From NCBI GenBank assembly GCA_008704415.1, contig VXIS01000115.1, forward strand, positions 61,202-125,201: 64,000 nucleotides of DNA, given 5' to 3'. The position numbers and the translations under genes were made by a program. Below are positions 11,857 through 24,196 of this stretch, piece by piece. The notes beneath the pieces were generated by a model, which was not told the origin of the DNA, did no database searches, and saw only the letters and a list, made by a program, of their open reading frames with translations. Numbering within the stretch: position 1 is the stretch's first letter; each line of letters opens with the position of its first letter. This stretch comes from Sphaerosporella brunnea (lineage: Eukaryota > Ascomycota > Pezizomycetes > Pezizales > Pyronemataceae).

Positions 11857-14541
11857 CTAAAGCTTAGTCCACCACTCAAACTGCTGCAGCTTCGCGATCC
11901 AACCCTGAACGGCCTGAGCGCCCTGGAACTGCTTCTGCATTCCATAAGCGGCCCACGGTCCGATCGCAGCCTCGATCAACTTCTTTGCCTGGATGCCATA
12001 GATGTCGCAAAGCTTGCGGCCACCGCCGGATTGGATGATCATGTGGACGACGTAGAAGTGGCAGTTGATGAGCCTATCCTGCGGGGTGTTAAGGATCGAC
12101 GCGAGCGTGGCCCACAAGTTGCAGGCTGGGTGAGGGTTGATCATTTTGGACTTGCGGAAGTCGCTGAGAACATGTCAGTGTGAAGAAGCTTTTTGGTGGG
12201 CGGGGAAGGCGACTAACCGTGCTGCAAGGGCAACGTAGCCAGCAGTCAGCGCCTGCATCCGAGTCCCGTACGCCTCTTCAGTCTCGCATTTGCCATCATC
12301 GATGCGATAACCAAGACGAGCGCGATCCGCAAGCGTAGCGTCAGGTCCTTGCTCTCCTAGAAGCACCGGATTCCACTTAAGAAACCGTGCGACGAAGATG
12401 TCAACGAGTGAGTATCCGCCGGGACTGAACTTGGGGTCGGCGAAGACCGCAGCGATAACCACACCGATTGGATCCGCAAGCTCGGGTTTCGCGGCGCACT
12501 CCTGCATAAGCTGGCGGTAACCCATCTTGGCGATCTCATTGACCATCCAAACAAAGGTGACGGGAATCGGCACCTCCTCGGGAGGAGGACTGAGCAGGTA
12601 GTTGGAGATGGGAACCTGCTGTGTGTTGGAGATTTTCATCACTTCGGTGAGCGTTGCCTTCACAGCCTCGCGCTGTTGAAATTGTTAGCGTGGTAGTTCA
12701 CACGAGCCGAAGGAACTTATATACCACTTGTAAAGTCTGATCCTTCTGCCCGTTGAGCTGTCCAAACTTGGGTATCAACTGACGACGGGCCTGCTTAAGG
12801 CCAGTATCTTTCAGGAACTGCTCCGGCAAGTTTTTCAACGTCTTCAGGTTGTTGATGATCCTTTTAACACCAGCTGCCTTTGTAGCAAGTGACATGCGTC
12901 CGTAGTCCTCCTGAGCTGCTCCCGACTGAGCGCTCTGGGCCTGAGCAGCCTGAGCAGCCTGAGTAGCCTGAGCAGCCTGAGCAGCCTGAGCAGTTGGGGC
13001 CGTCTGAGCGGCCTGCTGCTGAGCAGCAGTGGCAGCGGCGGCGGCAGCTGCATCCGCCTTGGCCTTGGCCGCCTGCTCGGCTTTTGCCTTCTCCTCTGCC
13101 AGGCGACGAGCCTCGGCATCCTTCTTCTCCTGCTCGGCACGAGCCATAGCAGCCTCTGCCTCCCTCTTCTTTTGTTCCACCTCCTCCTTTTCTCTTCGCA
13201 CCCGTTCTTCTTCCTCTCGCTGCTTCTGCGCCTCTAGAAGTATGCGTTTCTCCTCCTCCAACTGCTGACGCACGTGTTCCAGCCGTTCAAACTCCATCTG
13301 ACGTCTCTCTTCGGCAACCCTCTTATCATAGACAACCCTGATCTTGCGCTGATATTCTTCCTCCAGCGCGGCGGCTTCCTTCGGGTCGAATCGGTTTTCC
13401 TTGGAGAAGAGTGCCTCCAACTCGCGAGCAAGCTTCTTATCGACGGTAGGTCGGGCGATTGCTTCACTGTACTCATGAGCCTTGATGTGAAGGATCTCAA
13501 GCCTTGCGGCAAGGGCTTCAGCTTGGCAGGCGGCCTGGCTCTTACCCCTACGGTTCATTAGGGGCGAGAAGTTGTTCCGCCGAGGAGAAGACTGAAGGAA
13601 TGGGGAAGAGTCTCCAGAGCTCAATGGAGAGCCTTCAGGCGAGTCCGGGAGTGGAAATAGCCTAGGACTCTTGGAAGGCAATGTGCTGGATGGGGTCTTC
13701 GCTGGCGTGTTTGATTGCTGGCGAGGTCGGTGGTGTGACCCGGATACGATTTTGGGCGATTCCTGCAGCTTCGTTGTCGAACCTTCCGAAGAATTGGGTG
13801 ATGCGACACCCTTGCCCTTCGTGTCGGAGCCCTCAACTGACGGAGCACCGGGAGCGTCCACAGAATCCTTCACATCATCGCAGTCGTCCGAGGAGCTGCC
13901 GTAATCAAGGCTGGCAGAGAAGCCATCGTTCCTGGAGCGTTTGGGGCGCTCTTCCTTATTGTGCTGAGCGATATGCAAAGAATCGGACTTGATACCGAAC
14001 AGATCCGAGACATTCGGCTGAGATGCGCGTTTTCTGTTGATGGGGATGTTGGCCTTGTCCGTCATATCCGAAGTTGGGCGTCGATGGGATGTAGCTTTGG
14101 ACGTAGGATGACCAGCTGAAGTTACCGATATCGGGGAGTGTGCAATACCATTCTTTGAGTTTGGGAGATTGGCTACGTTCCCACGATAGGCGAGCGGCGA
14201 CGCTTCGTCCACGGCTGCATCTGAATAAATGGTCAATCGGTTAACCTGCAGAGAGTTTTGATGGTCGACTGCATACCGGATTCGGGCAACTTCTGAGAAG
14301 CTCCGTCGTCGGACTCCTCATCCGAATCGTAAAAGAGAACAGCTGACGGTTCGGCCAGCGGAGATAGTGGGTGATAGACTTCCCGCACACAGCCATAGGT
14401 GCCTGACTTTTTAGGGGTCTTGGTTTTCAACATTTTTTGCAATGAAGGGGAAACGTTGGGGAGGTCGGGCGGGAGGTTGGCTTGCGCAGGCGAGGACGGT
14501 AGGTCTCTGGGAGACGCCATGGCGGACGTCTTGGTGGACAT
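11857..14541 (-). CDS. gle1: mRNA export factor Gle1
   Basis: Four exons: 14541-14277, 14220-12725, 12672-12218 and 12163-11857, introns of 56, 52 and 54 nt with GTATGC, GTATAT and GTTAGT donors. The joined protein is 840 aa. The N-terminal half is Ser/Pro-rich and disordered. Residues around 320-470 form a long Glu/Arg/Lys-rich coiled coil followed by an Ala/Gln run. The C-terminal GLE1 domain (about 500-840) contains ISNYLLSP, FVWMVNEIAKMGYRQLMQ, HPACNLWATLASILNTP and the final WAAYGMQKQF region. Gle1 sits on the cytoplasmic side of the nuclear pore and, with inositol hexakisphosphate, activates the DEAD-box ATPase Dbp5 to strip export factors from mRNA. The exon junctions restore conserved helices, so the model is reliable. 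Confidence 0.93.
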
Positions 14542-17500
14542 GTCGTATCGATTTTCAAGCGAGGAGTGATATCATGTGCCAGCTTCTGGACAATACGCTA
14601 TAAGTCAGCAGCGACTCCGGGAACCCAGTGCAAGAGTAAACCACCAAAAGGCATCGCGCAGAACTTTACGCGTCGCACTTCGGTAGAGGGATGCAAGCGG
14701 CCGAATACAGTATGATTAAAACAAAACAAAATACAAAAAAAATCGGTAGAGGGATCGCAGCTTACCAAACAAACTTTTGTCGGACTCAATGAGATGCTGG
14801 TGCGAGTTGTCGGTTGGTAGAGTTAGTCGTAATCGGTGGTGGTGGTGGTGGTGGTGGTGGTGGTGGTGTGGTGCTGGGAGGAAACTGAGAAGAGGGAGAT
14901 TCAGCTCCATCATGGTCAATCAAACGACCCCAGTAAACCTACAGTTGGTGCCGTGCACTGAGCCGTAAAGGTGGAGGAATTCAATTTCGTCTACCACAAC
15001 GTGGGGTGGGTTTTCCAAGCCGTCAACCGCAAGCGACGGGACGCGAGATTGAAGTTGAGACGCGGCAGGGTGGAATTCGTGGCTGACTCGAGAATGTGGA
15101 TCGTGCGATGGTTAGGTTGCGGGGAGGGGGTGTCGACTTCTTTCTCTGGGGGGGAGGGGGTTGATGGTTGTTGCGGAGACAGAGGGGGAGGAGGTGGAGG
15201 AGCGGAGTTGTGTCTCTCACAGATAGAGACAGTAGATAGCGAGCGTCACAATTCGGTCTCTCACACACTCTCACTCGCTCTCTCTTCCTCGCAGACGACA
15301 GGGATACACAGCGAATTGTTCTCACGCGGTCAGGTGACTTGCATATCGGGGAGCATCACTTCTCGGTAGGTGATATCTGCCGTTGGTCATTATATATCAT
15401 CACCACCACCATCCGCCGACGACGACGATGCATCCGCTCCTGCTCCGCCGCGGCTGAACTGTTGACAGCTTCGTCTGCAGCCCGTAATTGGCTACTTAGT
15501 ATGTGCTTAGTTAGCTGATCACAGTGAGAGTTCATTCTTCATGCCGCGAAAGTGGTCGAGCTGGGTGACGCCAGTGCAATTGGACTGGACCCTGAAGAAA
15601 AACCACACTGCGCGGCTCATGATGATGTTATCCCTTGGTTAAAAGCCACCAAACAAGCGTTTCATTCATATCGCACAGCTTCTTCAACTCTCTCTCTCTC
15701 TCTCTCGCCTTACATTCACACTTCTTCCTTCTTGCTGGCCAGCCTTGATTGGTTTACACGGCCGTGACGCTTTCCGCATTATCACCATCCTCATCATCAT
15801 CATCACCATCATCGTCTACAGCTCCAACGCGTCATCCCTGGCCATTGTTTTGTTGTTGGGCTGCCCATCCAAACCTCAAATTAACCACAGGGCGAGTTGG
15901 CGGAGAAAAAAAGACGGCATCGCTCTTCCTCCTTTCTTCAATCCCATTCCCGCCTCTCTCTATCTATATCATTGAGCCACAGCTGCTCACCGCCTCCCTC
16001 GGCTCTCGTTCTGGGTATCGTCCTACCCCACTATCTCCACCCCTCTGCAGCTCTCATATCCGCCACACCGGCAGCCTGGGAACTCGCTGGCCCCCACGAT
16101 ACTCGCACACAATCTACAATACTGTTCTGGTGAGTTGAAAGCGAAAGAAATTGCACAGCATGAGATCCTTCCACCTGCACATGCACACCTGATAGCCGTT
16201 CAATCTATCTGTCTCCATCCTGAATCCCAAGAAACCGGATCTCCTCTTATGCATCCACCTAATCATGCACTTGCCTCCTCCCCCCATGCGATTTGCCCAA
16301 CCGCAATCCATGGACGTCCCCGCCCCGTGTTGCACCAACAGCCTGCATCCATCCCCCCCCCTGTCAAGCCCCCATCATCCACTTCCACCAACCATCCACT
16401 GGGAGCATCTTAAACCAAGCCCTTCCTCTCTCCTTTCCCCCCTCCCCTGCCATCTCTCCCTCTATTCACTTTCTCTTCCTCTCCCTCTCCATCCCTCATT
16501 CCACAGCTGCATCTCCACGCTCAACCCCCCCCCCCCCCTTGCCTGTCAGTCATTCTTGCCGTGCATCTCCGTTCCCTACTTCACCAACTCGTAATCTGCA
16601 TTTACCGCTCAGCAACTTCAGCAGAAGAACAAAAAAACTTACCGCCGCGGTGGTGCTGACCCCCGAGTTTCCATCGAGTAGTTTACGTCGGATCTCCTCT
16701 CCTTGACAAACAGACACCCACGTCCAACCCAACAACCTCCTTCGGCTCGGTGTTGCCATCAAAATCAACACCTGTGGGTCATTCGACGATCAGCTACTCA
16801 GTTACTCTCCCTCCCCCAACGATCTCTCCAAATTCAAAAAAAAAAACATCCACTTCGCGCCTCTCCCTGCGATCCTGCCCCGCCACATTTGTAGTCAGCC
16901 ATCTTGCCCGCTGAAACCCCCCCCTCCCCCAATTGCCCCCTGCCGCGCACTACCGCACAGACAGGCAGCTCATCAGCAGCTCCCCGCCATACATAACAAA
17001 GCCGCACTGCAACTCGGCTGCGACCATTCGAGAGGCTCAAAATAGCAGACTCAATCTGTGACGTCGGTTTCACGAACTACCTGCTTCTTCATCGCTTCGC
17101 ACTTGTATTCGCTTTGGTGGTTTCGAAGCTATCTCTTCTAGATTACGACTTCCGCGAACGAGACGAGACGAGACGAGACGACGACGGAACGAACTCCCCC
17201 CCTACTTACTCACCCATCCAATTGAAGAAGCAAGACCTTATAAAGGATCCCGCCCCAGTTACGAACTTACTTTATCTTTGTGTAATTCATCGCGCACAGT
17301 CCTTTGTACTCCCACCACGCTACGCCACACAGCATCCTCGCAAGAACTACCCCCCCCCAACACGTCTCCGCGGAACGCAACTCCCTGAAGGTCAGTTTTA
17401 CTGTGCCTTTTTACTGTGTTTGTGGTGCATTTTCATGTGCTCCTCGGCTACCTAGCTGTCTCGGGAAAGCTACGGTCGGCTCGGTATCCAAAGCAGCGTT

Positions 17501-17709
17501 TTTCGGGAGCGAGAGGCTAACCTTGCCCCAGTGTCGTCATTAGCTTAGATCGCAACTTTTCTCAGGGGCAACCCAAAGGATTAGCTCTACGCTCCACAGC
17601 AACCCTCCATTTTTGTGTCATCGTGAGTTATCCTTCCTGCCACGAGGCCATCACGATACGCTCCAGAGCTGATCGAAACCATCAATCAGCTTTCATCGAA
17701 TAGGTCACA
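14542..17709. other. gle1-ssd1 divergent region with long pyrimidine-rich leader
   Basis: This 3.2-kb region lies between divergent gle1 and ssd1. The part from about 15.6 kb to the ssd1 start is strongly C/T-rich on the + strand, with CT repeats (15693-15708) and long CCTC/TCTC tracts (16420-16520). Many short frames are open only because of low complexity. A possible 5'-UTR intron ends just before the ATG (donor GTGAGT near 17623, acceptor TAG at 17703). I see no separate gene. Confidence 0.5.
14835..14867 (+). repeat. (GGT)11 microsatellite
   Basis: Eleven perfect GGT units in the gle1 upstream region. Confidence 0.95.
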
Positions 17710-20700
17710 ATGGATCAGCAGCACCCCATCGGACCCGGCGGCCGGAGACTGCACATCGCGCACAGGCGATCTCCCTCAGAATTGACGCCACTGATGAGTA
17801 TGTCTCATTTTCTTTACGACAAGGACTCTTCAACCCCCAAGCCTTCTCTTTCTGGGAGTCTGGTCTATGAACCGGATGCCTACCGCAAGGCGATCCAGAT
17901 AGCATGCTTACAGAATACAGTGGAGCAACTGGCTCTTCAGCAACAGATCGAGCTGCTCCAGGTTCAGCAGCAGCAGATGCTCAACGCGCAGCAACAGTAC
18001 GCCAACATGGGCCTCCTTCCTCCCGGCCAGGCCCATCTCCCGCCAAACTTCAACCCGCTACAGCACCAAGGGATTCCCGGTATGTCCCCTCAGCATCAGC
18101 AACAGGCTAGCTTCCAGTTCCCCCCTCAGCAGCAGCAGGGCTCGGCCCCGCAAGGTGCGCCAACCCAGCCCTCGGCTCACAGACGAAATGCGTCAGCTCT
18201 TCCCCAGATGGGAGGCGTGGGCGGTCCTCCACCTGCACCATCGGCTGGAGCCGCGGGCGGCAACTTCGGAGAGTTTAGCATGCCCGGTGCTGGTGGCAAC
18301 GTTCCTCCCCGACGCCCTTCGGGTGGTCCGAGCGATCGCGGTCATCAGAGGCGACATTCACTTGCCCTGCCAGAAGCGAAGAAAGCTGCAGAACTGGCCC
18401 AACAGCGCCGCGGCCAGAGTGGTTTCCAGTTCCCAGCCTCCGCTACGAGCCCCAACACCGCTACCCCCACCTCTGCTGATGCCCCATCGACCAGCGAGAC
18501 CACCACTACCCCTTCATCAGCTACTGCACCATCCCAGCCTAGCGGAAACGCGGGTGCGAACCTAGCGCCCCCTCAGGCTCGACCCATGAGAGGAGGACAT
18601 GGGCGCAGTCAAAGTCTTGCCGTTGGCCTGAATGGTCGGAGCCCAGTCGGCGGCCGTCTCGGCGGTTTCCAGTTTCCCCCGCCTGCCAACGATGGTGGCG
18701 TCAACTTGAACCCCAACCAGCCCAGTCAGCCCGTTCAGAATGTGGAACGTCGCGGCAGTTTTCAGGGCCATGGCCGGTCTGCTTCAAGAAACTATCAGGA
18801 CAACTGGCGCAACCAGAACCAGAACCAGTCCAATGATCAGAACCAGAACCAACCCCAGCAATTCAACCCTGGCTTCCAGCCCGGTCATCGTACCAGAGCA
18901 TCCATGAGTGCCTCAATTGGAAATTTCCAGTTCCCTACACAGCCTAATCTGATGATTCCTGGCGCTGCCGGACAGGGTATTTTCATCAACCCTGCTACAG
19001 GGCAGCCGCAACTATTGAACCCCAACCTGCTGCAGCAACAACAGTTGACACAGCTTCAGATGCAGCAAGCCGCGCTTGGCGTGCAGCAGCTTGGGCTTGG
19101 AGGATTGGGTCAACCCGGTGGCCAAAACCTCCAGAACCAACAGCAGCAACAGCGCAAGACTCTTTTCACCCCCTACCTTCCGCAGGCGAGCCTGCCGGCC
19201 TTGTTGAGTAACGGGCAATTAGTCGCCGGTATCCTCCGTGTCAACAAGAAGAACCGAAGTGATGCCTATGTTTCCACTCAGGACGGATTGTTAGATGCGG
19301 ATATATTCATTTGCGGAAGCAAAGACCGAAACCGAGCATTGGAGGGCGACTTGGTTGCTATCGAACTCCTCGATGTCGACGAAGTCTGGGGTCAGAAGAG
19401 GGAAAAGGAAGAAAAGAAGAAGCGTAAAGATATTACGGAGAGCAGCCGCGGCGCCAGCGTTACTAGCAGCTCTGGTGACGCTACTACCAGTGGTGACGGC
19501 GAGCAGGCTGCTCAGCCCGGAGGCATGAGGAGAAGGGGAAGTCTTCGCCAGCGACCAACTCAGAAGAAGAACGATGACGTTGAAGTCGAGGGACAGTCGT
19601 TGTTACTGGTCGAAGAGGAGGAAATCAGTGATGAGCAGAAGCCTCTGTACGCAGGACATGTTGTTGCCGTCATTGAGCGCGTTGCCGGTCAGATGTTCTC
19701 TGGGTATGTCCTTACATGACAGCGTGATAAGCAAATACTGATTGCTTTCTTTAGAACTCTCGGTCTGCTCCGACCTAGCAGTCAGGCAACCAAGGAGAAG
19801 CAGGAGGCTGAACGTGCTGCTCGGGAGGGTCACAATGCGCGACCCCACCAGGATCGGCAGCAGGAGAAGCCAAAGATTGTCTGGTTCAAGCCAACAGACA
19901 AGAGAGTTCCTTTGATTGCTATTCCCACCGAGCAAGCTCCGCGGGACTTTGTGGAGAACCACCAGGCTTACGCGAACCGCATCTTTGTTGCATGCATCAA
20001 GCGTTGGCCCATCACCTCTCTTCATCCGTTCGGTACGCTTGTTGAGCAGCTCGGAGAGATGGGCGACATCAAGGTTGAAACTGACGCCCTCCTCCGTGAT
20101 AACAACTTTGGGCCGGACGAGTTCTCGGACGCTGTTCTGCGGAACGTCGGTTTCGAGTACTGGACCGTTGAATCCGAGGCCGAAGAGGTCCGTGCTGCCC
20201 GTAAGGATCTGCGGGAGGAACACACATTCAGCATTCTCCCGAAGGACGGCGTTGAGATCAACAATGCTTTCCACATGAAGAAGATCGGCGATGGTACTTG
20301 GGAAATCGGCGTACACGTCGCCGATGTCACTCACTTCGTCAAGCCTACCTCTTTGGTGGATCGTGAGGCCAAGAAGAGAGGCACTGCTGTCGAATTGGTT
20401 AACCGATACGTGCCATTGTTGCCTCAGAGACTTGCCGAGGATTTGGTGTCTTTGAAGCCTGGCCAGGATAGGTTCGCGTACAGTATCGTCTTCAAGGTTG
20501 ATGAGGCGACGGGCAAGATTGATGGAGATCCCTGGATTGGGAAATCCATCGTCAAGAACGACGTTACTCTGCTATACGACTCAGTGGATTCGCTGTTAGC
20601 GGGCCAGGGTGGTGAGACTGATGAGAGCCTCGAGGAAGCTGTGGGAATCTTGAAGGTAAATCGCAAATCTAGCCAAAGTCTCTTGTGCAGTGCTAAAAAT

Positions 20701-22215
20701 AGTGTAGAAATTCACCAAGCTGTCGCGAGAGCACCGCTATGGTGTTCATAATGCCGAGATTCCTCCGCTGCGGCTGTTGTATCAGACCGATGACGAGAAT
20801 GTTCCCAATACAGAGAACGTTTTCGAGTCGCGTCCTGCCTACGAGCTTGTGGAGGAGCTCCTTATCAAGGTCAACACACTTGTTGCCGAGAAGATTGCGG
20901 CTGCAATGCCTGAGAAGGCTTTGCTGCGTCGCCAGTCTGCTCCAAACCAGCGTCGCCTTGCCACCTTTGGTGAGAGGATCAACCGCTTGGGTTACAACCT
21001 TGACATCTCGAACAGCGCCGCTCTTCAGTCTGGATTGGTCAAATTGGAGGATGCCGATGTGCGCAAGGGAATGGAAACCCTTTTGGTCAAGTCCATGCAA
21101 CGTGCGAAATACTACGTTGCCGGCAAGGTTGAGGACGAACAGCGCAACCACTATGTCTACAATCTGCCACTTTACACGCACTTCACCAACCCGCTTCGCC
21201 GCTATGCGGATATCATTGTTCAGCGTCAGCTCGAATCTGTCCTTTCGAACGGTGAGATCGAGTTCACCGAGGATGTCGAGGCCTTGACCAAGACAGCCGA
21301 ACAATGCAACGTGAAGAAGGATTCCGCCAAGAATGCCCAGGAGCAGAGCATCCACATTGAGCTTTGCCGTGCCGTGGACAAGCGTCGCCTGGCCCAAGAC
21401 GGTGTGTTGATTTGTGAAGCTATCGTCATTTGCGTCTACGAGTCTGCATTCGATGTCCTCATTCCCGAATACGGATTCGAGAAGCGAGTGCACTGCGACC
21501 AGCTTCCTCTCCGCAAGGCTGAGTTCGACAAAACCAACCGCGTCTTGGAGCTCTACTGGGAGAAGGGTGTTCCGTCCAACACCTACGTTCCTGAGGACGA
21601 GCGTCCCAAGGGAGCCGCTGCCCTTCGCGCTGCGAGTGAGGCTGCCGCCGCCAGTGCCGCCGCTGCCAAGGCGAAGGCTGCTCAGGAGCAGGAGGAGGCT
21701 CAGCGCAAGGCTATGGACATCTCTTCCCTGTCCATCAATGATGTGGATGCCCTCTTTGATGATGACGAAGAGGAGGAAGGATCCGAGGCTGGCGGAACCG
21801 AGCAGTCGTCGACCACGTCAGGAGTTGCCCTCGCGCCCCCGGCCAACACCAGGCCCACACAGAGCATGCCCGGCTCGCCAACCAAGAACTCGCCTACCAC
21901 CCCCCAGACCCCTCACCGCACCCGGTCGGATCCTAAGCTGTCCGTTTCGGCCCACGATGGCGTCGATGGTGCCGCAAAGAGTGACGAGCAGGAGCTGTCG
22001 AAGAAGGAGAAGTACCTCCACATGTTCACCTTGCGGGAGGAGAAGGGCGATTACATCCAGGAAGTCCGGGAACTGACCAAGGTGCCCGTGTACCTGAAGA
22101 CTGAGCTGAGCAAGAGCCCTCCGTATGTATCCTCTTGTCTATATCATGTCGTGCAAACGTTAACGTGTGTGATAGATGCTTGACGATCCGCTCGCTCAAC
22201 CCCTTCGCGTTGTAA
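17710..22215 (+). CDS. ssd1: Ssd1-type RNA-binding cell-wall regulator (RNB-like)
   Basis: Five exons: 17710-17797, 17921-19703, 19755-20655, 20708-22122, 22176-22215, joined 1408 aa. Intron 1 is 123 nt and stop-free in frame; removing it gives SELTPLMMEQLALQQQIE, the family-typical N terminus. The N-terminal 500 residues are Gln/Asn/Pro-rich with repeated FQFP motifs and RRxS-like sites suited to NDR-kinase (Cbk1/Cot1) phosphorylation. Two cold-shock-like regions come next, then the RNB domain (HTFSILPKDGVEINNAFHMK). The catalytic Asp cluster of active RNase II/Dis3 enzymes is replaced by EINNA, so this is the nuclease-dead Ssd1 class that binds mRNAs for wall proteins and represses their translation. 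The C terminus ends LTIRSLNPFAL. The Neurospora orthologue is called gul-1. Confidence 0.95.
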
Positions 22216-22660
22216 ACAAGGCACAGCCCAAGCAAGCCCCAAAGCCTCTAAGATGTGCGTAATATGTGGATCGCGATAGTCAACATATCGGACCGTTACT
22301 TATGACATCTATCGTTGTAGCCTCAACAAAAACGACTGCTTTTGTTTGCGTGTTCGCTCGGGGTGAGGGTGATGGTAACGATTGTCACTGGGTCGGGAGA
22401 TAGGGGAAGAGGTGGTGGATGTGGATGTGGAGTGTCATTTCATTGTTATCTTGAGGCTCTTTTTTTCTGATATTTCTCTGCTCGTTGTACTGCTTTTTGT
22501 GTTGTGCTTTGGGTGACTGTTGGTTGGGTAAGGGCGAGTACGTCTAGGTTGGTTTGACGGTGCGGCAGCTATGAGGATGAGGGATGATGAGAGGAATGAG
22601 AATCATGATCTGAGTATGCCTCTTGTTCCGACAAGTCCGTAGTGACTCGATCCTTCACCA
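22216..22660. other. Convergent 3' flanks of ssd1 and small TM gene
   Basis: 445 bp between the ssd1 stop and the stop of the minus-strand membrane-protein gene. It is G/T-rich on the + strand and holds no plausible frame or repeat. Confidence 0.4.
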
Positions 22661-23078
22661 CTAGGGGCCTACGGTTCCATTCCAACCACCACTTCTACCT
22701 TCGTCTAAAAGCCACGTCCTGATCAGCTCCTCGTCTTGGAGAGCTTCAAAACCGGACAGTCCCCAGAGCACCAACGCATATATGCCTACCACCAGCGTTA
22801 TGCCCCCGAAGAATAGGCTGAGGGTGTAGGCTACGCAGCTTGAAAGGAGAAGCCAGAGGAGGAGGAAATAGGTTATTGCAATACTTGGGGATCTGGTTTT
22901 TGTTAGTTGGGGTTTCAGGAGCTGGGTGGGTTGGGAGTGGGAGTGCGTACATTTGGTGCAGTACTGGGGATTGGGAGGGAAGGAGCGGAGGAGGGGGAGG
23001 ATTCTGAGGTAGGAGAGGGGAGTTTAAGCTCGGGGGAGCTGGAGGAGGAGAGGGCCCGCCGGGCAGTTTATTTGACAT
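22661..23078 (-). CDS. Small two-TM membrane protein, unrecognised family
   Basis: Two exons: 23078-22951 and 22892-22661, 119 aa. The 58-nt intron has donor GTACGC, a perfect CTAAC branch point and acceptor CAG, and it splits an Ile codon; both exon frames are open. The protein has a Pro/Leu-rich N terminus (PPPAPPSLNSP, PPPPPLLPSQ), then two adjacent hydrophobic segments of about 20 residues. The first is AITYFLLLWLLLSSCVAYTL, the second runs from LFFGGITLVVGIYAL to LWGL. A charged tail follows (EALQDEELIRTWLLDEG). The hairpin plus acidic tail suggests a small endomembrane or mitochondrial protein. It shares a 424-bp intergenic promoter with pam17. I do not recognise the family and infer no function. 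Confidence 0.65.
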
Positions 23079-23502
23079 TTCTTTTTGTTCTTTGTTGTTT
23101 GGTATTTATGGTGTTATGGGCTTGGGGAGGTGAGGAGTTATATCGATATCTTGCAATTGGGAAGGGCATGGTATTCCGGAGGTATTGGGATCGGGCTTTG
23201 CTTTGTAAACATGTATGTACATGTTGCGATGCTGGCAGAAATGACACAAGATTTGATATGATATGATCTTTGGTGTTGATGTGATTGTGGATCTTTGCCG
23301 GCGCTTGCATGGGGGCCTCTTTTTTCGGCAAACGGCGGGGTCCACCAGCAGGCAGGGTAAGGTTACACGAGCTCAAAGAGCATGGCGACTCTTTGCCGGC
23401 AAGCAGCCCCTCCATCCATCAGCGCCACCCGCCGCGAATTCTTTCCTAACCCATCACCACCACCCGCTTACCACTACCACCACTGCCACACGTACGCGCA
23501 CG
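23079..23502. promoter_or_regulatory. Shared promoter of small TM gene and pam17
   Basis: The two genes start on opposite strands 424 bp apart. No canonical TATA or factor site was recognised; the pam17 side is CA/CT-rich just before its ATG. Confidence 0.4.
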
Positions 23503-24196
23503 ATGCTCAAACCCGCCCGCACCCTCCTCCCGCGGACCGCCGCCTCGCTGCGGGGCAGTCTAATCAGCGCCCGGTACTCCAGCACCAGCACGTCCACGCC
23601 CACGCCCATGCCCACGCCCACGCCCACAAGCACCGCCAGCGCCACTTCCCCCAACACCTCACCAACAACCCTTGACTGGGACTCCTTCCTGCGCATGCGT
23701 CGGCTGCGGCGCCGCTACAATCTTGCCGGCAGCATTTTCAGTTCCATCGCGAGTACGGCGGGCAGCATAGGATACCTCTTCAACATCGAGATCGACCCCA
23801 CGCAGCTGATTTTCGGGATGGATCCGCTGATCGTGTTTGGGCTTGCGACTGCGGGGTGCGGGACTGTCGGCTGGCTGGTTGGGCCCAGCATTGGCGGCGC
23901 CGCGTTCAAGATTGTGAAGGGACGGTGGTTGGGGCAGATTGCGGAGGTGATTACCCTTGTTTTTTTTTTCTCTCTATGGGAGAGAGTGAGAGAGAGGCTA
24001 ATGCGAACGCGAAATGTAGAAGGAAAACCAGTTCTTGAAGCACATCAAAAAGAACCGTGTCGACCCTAGCTTCCAGAGCTTTTCGAACCCGGTCCCGGAT
24101 TACTACGGAGAGAAGATTGGCAGCGTGAAGCAGTACCGCCAGTGGCTCAAGGATCAGCGCGCCTATAATAAGAAGAGGGAGGCGGCGTTTTTGTGA
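23503..24196 (+). CDS. pam17: Pam17, presequence-translocase motor subunit
   Basis: Two exons: 23503-23946 and 24020-24196, intron 73 nt in phase 0; 206 aa. Pam17 is an inner-membrane protein of the TIM23 import motor that organises Pam18/Pam16 with the channel. The N terminus ([20 protein letters not shown]) is a matrix presequence, followed by a Ser/Thr/Pro repeat stretch. The Pam17 domain starts at [20 protein letters not shown]. It contains two TM segments (about 77-97 and 108-135, including [20 protein letters not shown]) and ends with [20 protein letters not shown], a highly conserved tail provided by exon 2. Unspliced reading would lose that tail, which supports the intron. Confidence 0.94.

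Noticed and set aside
19603..20334. 243-aa minus-strand frame opposite ssd1
   Set aside because: It covers an ssd1 intron and conserved exon sequence; antisense shadow.
20693..21493. 266-aa minus-strand frame opposite ssd1 exon 4
   Set aside because: It is the antisense of a conserved RNB-protein exon; no domain, and no start context. Shadow of coding codon bias.
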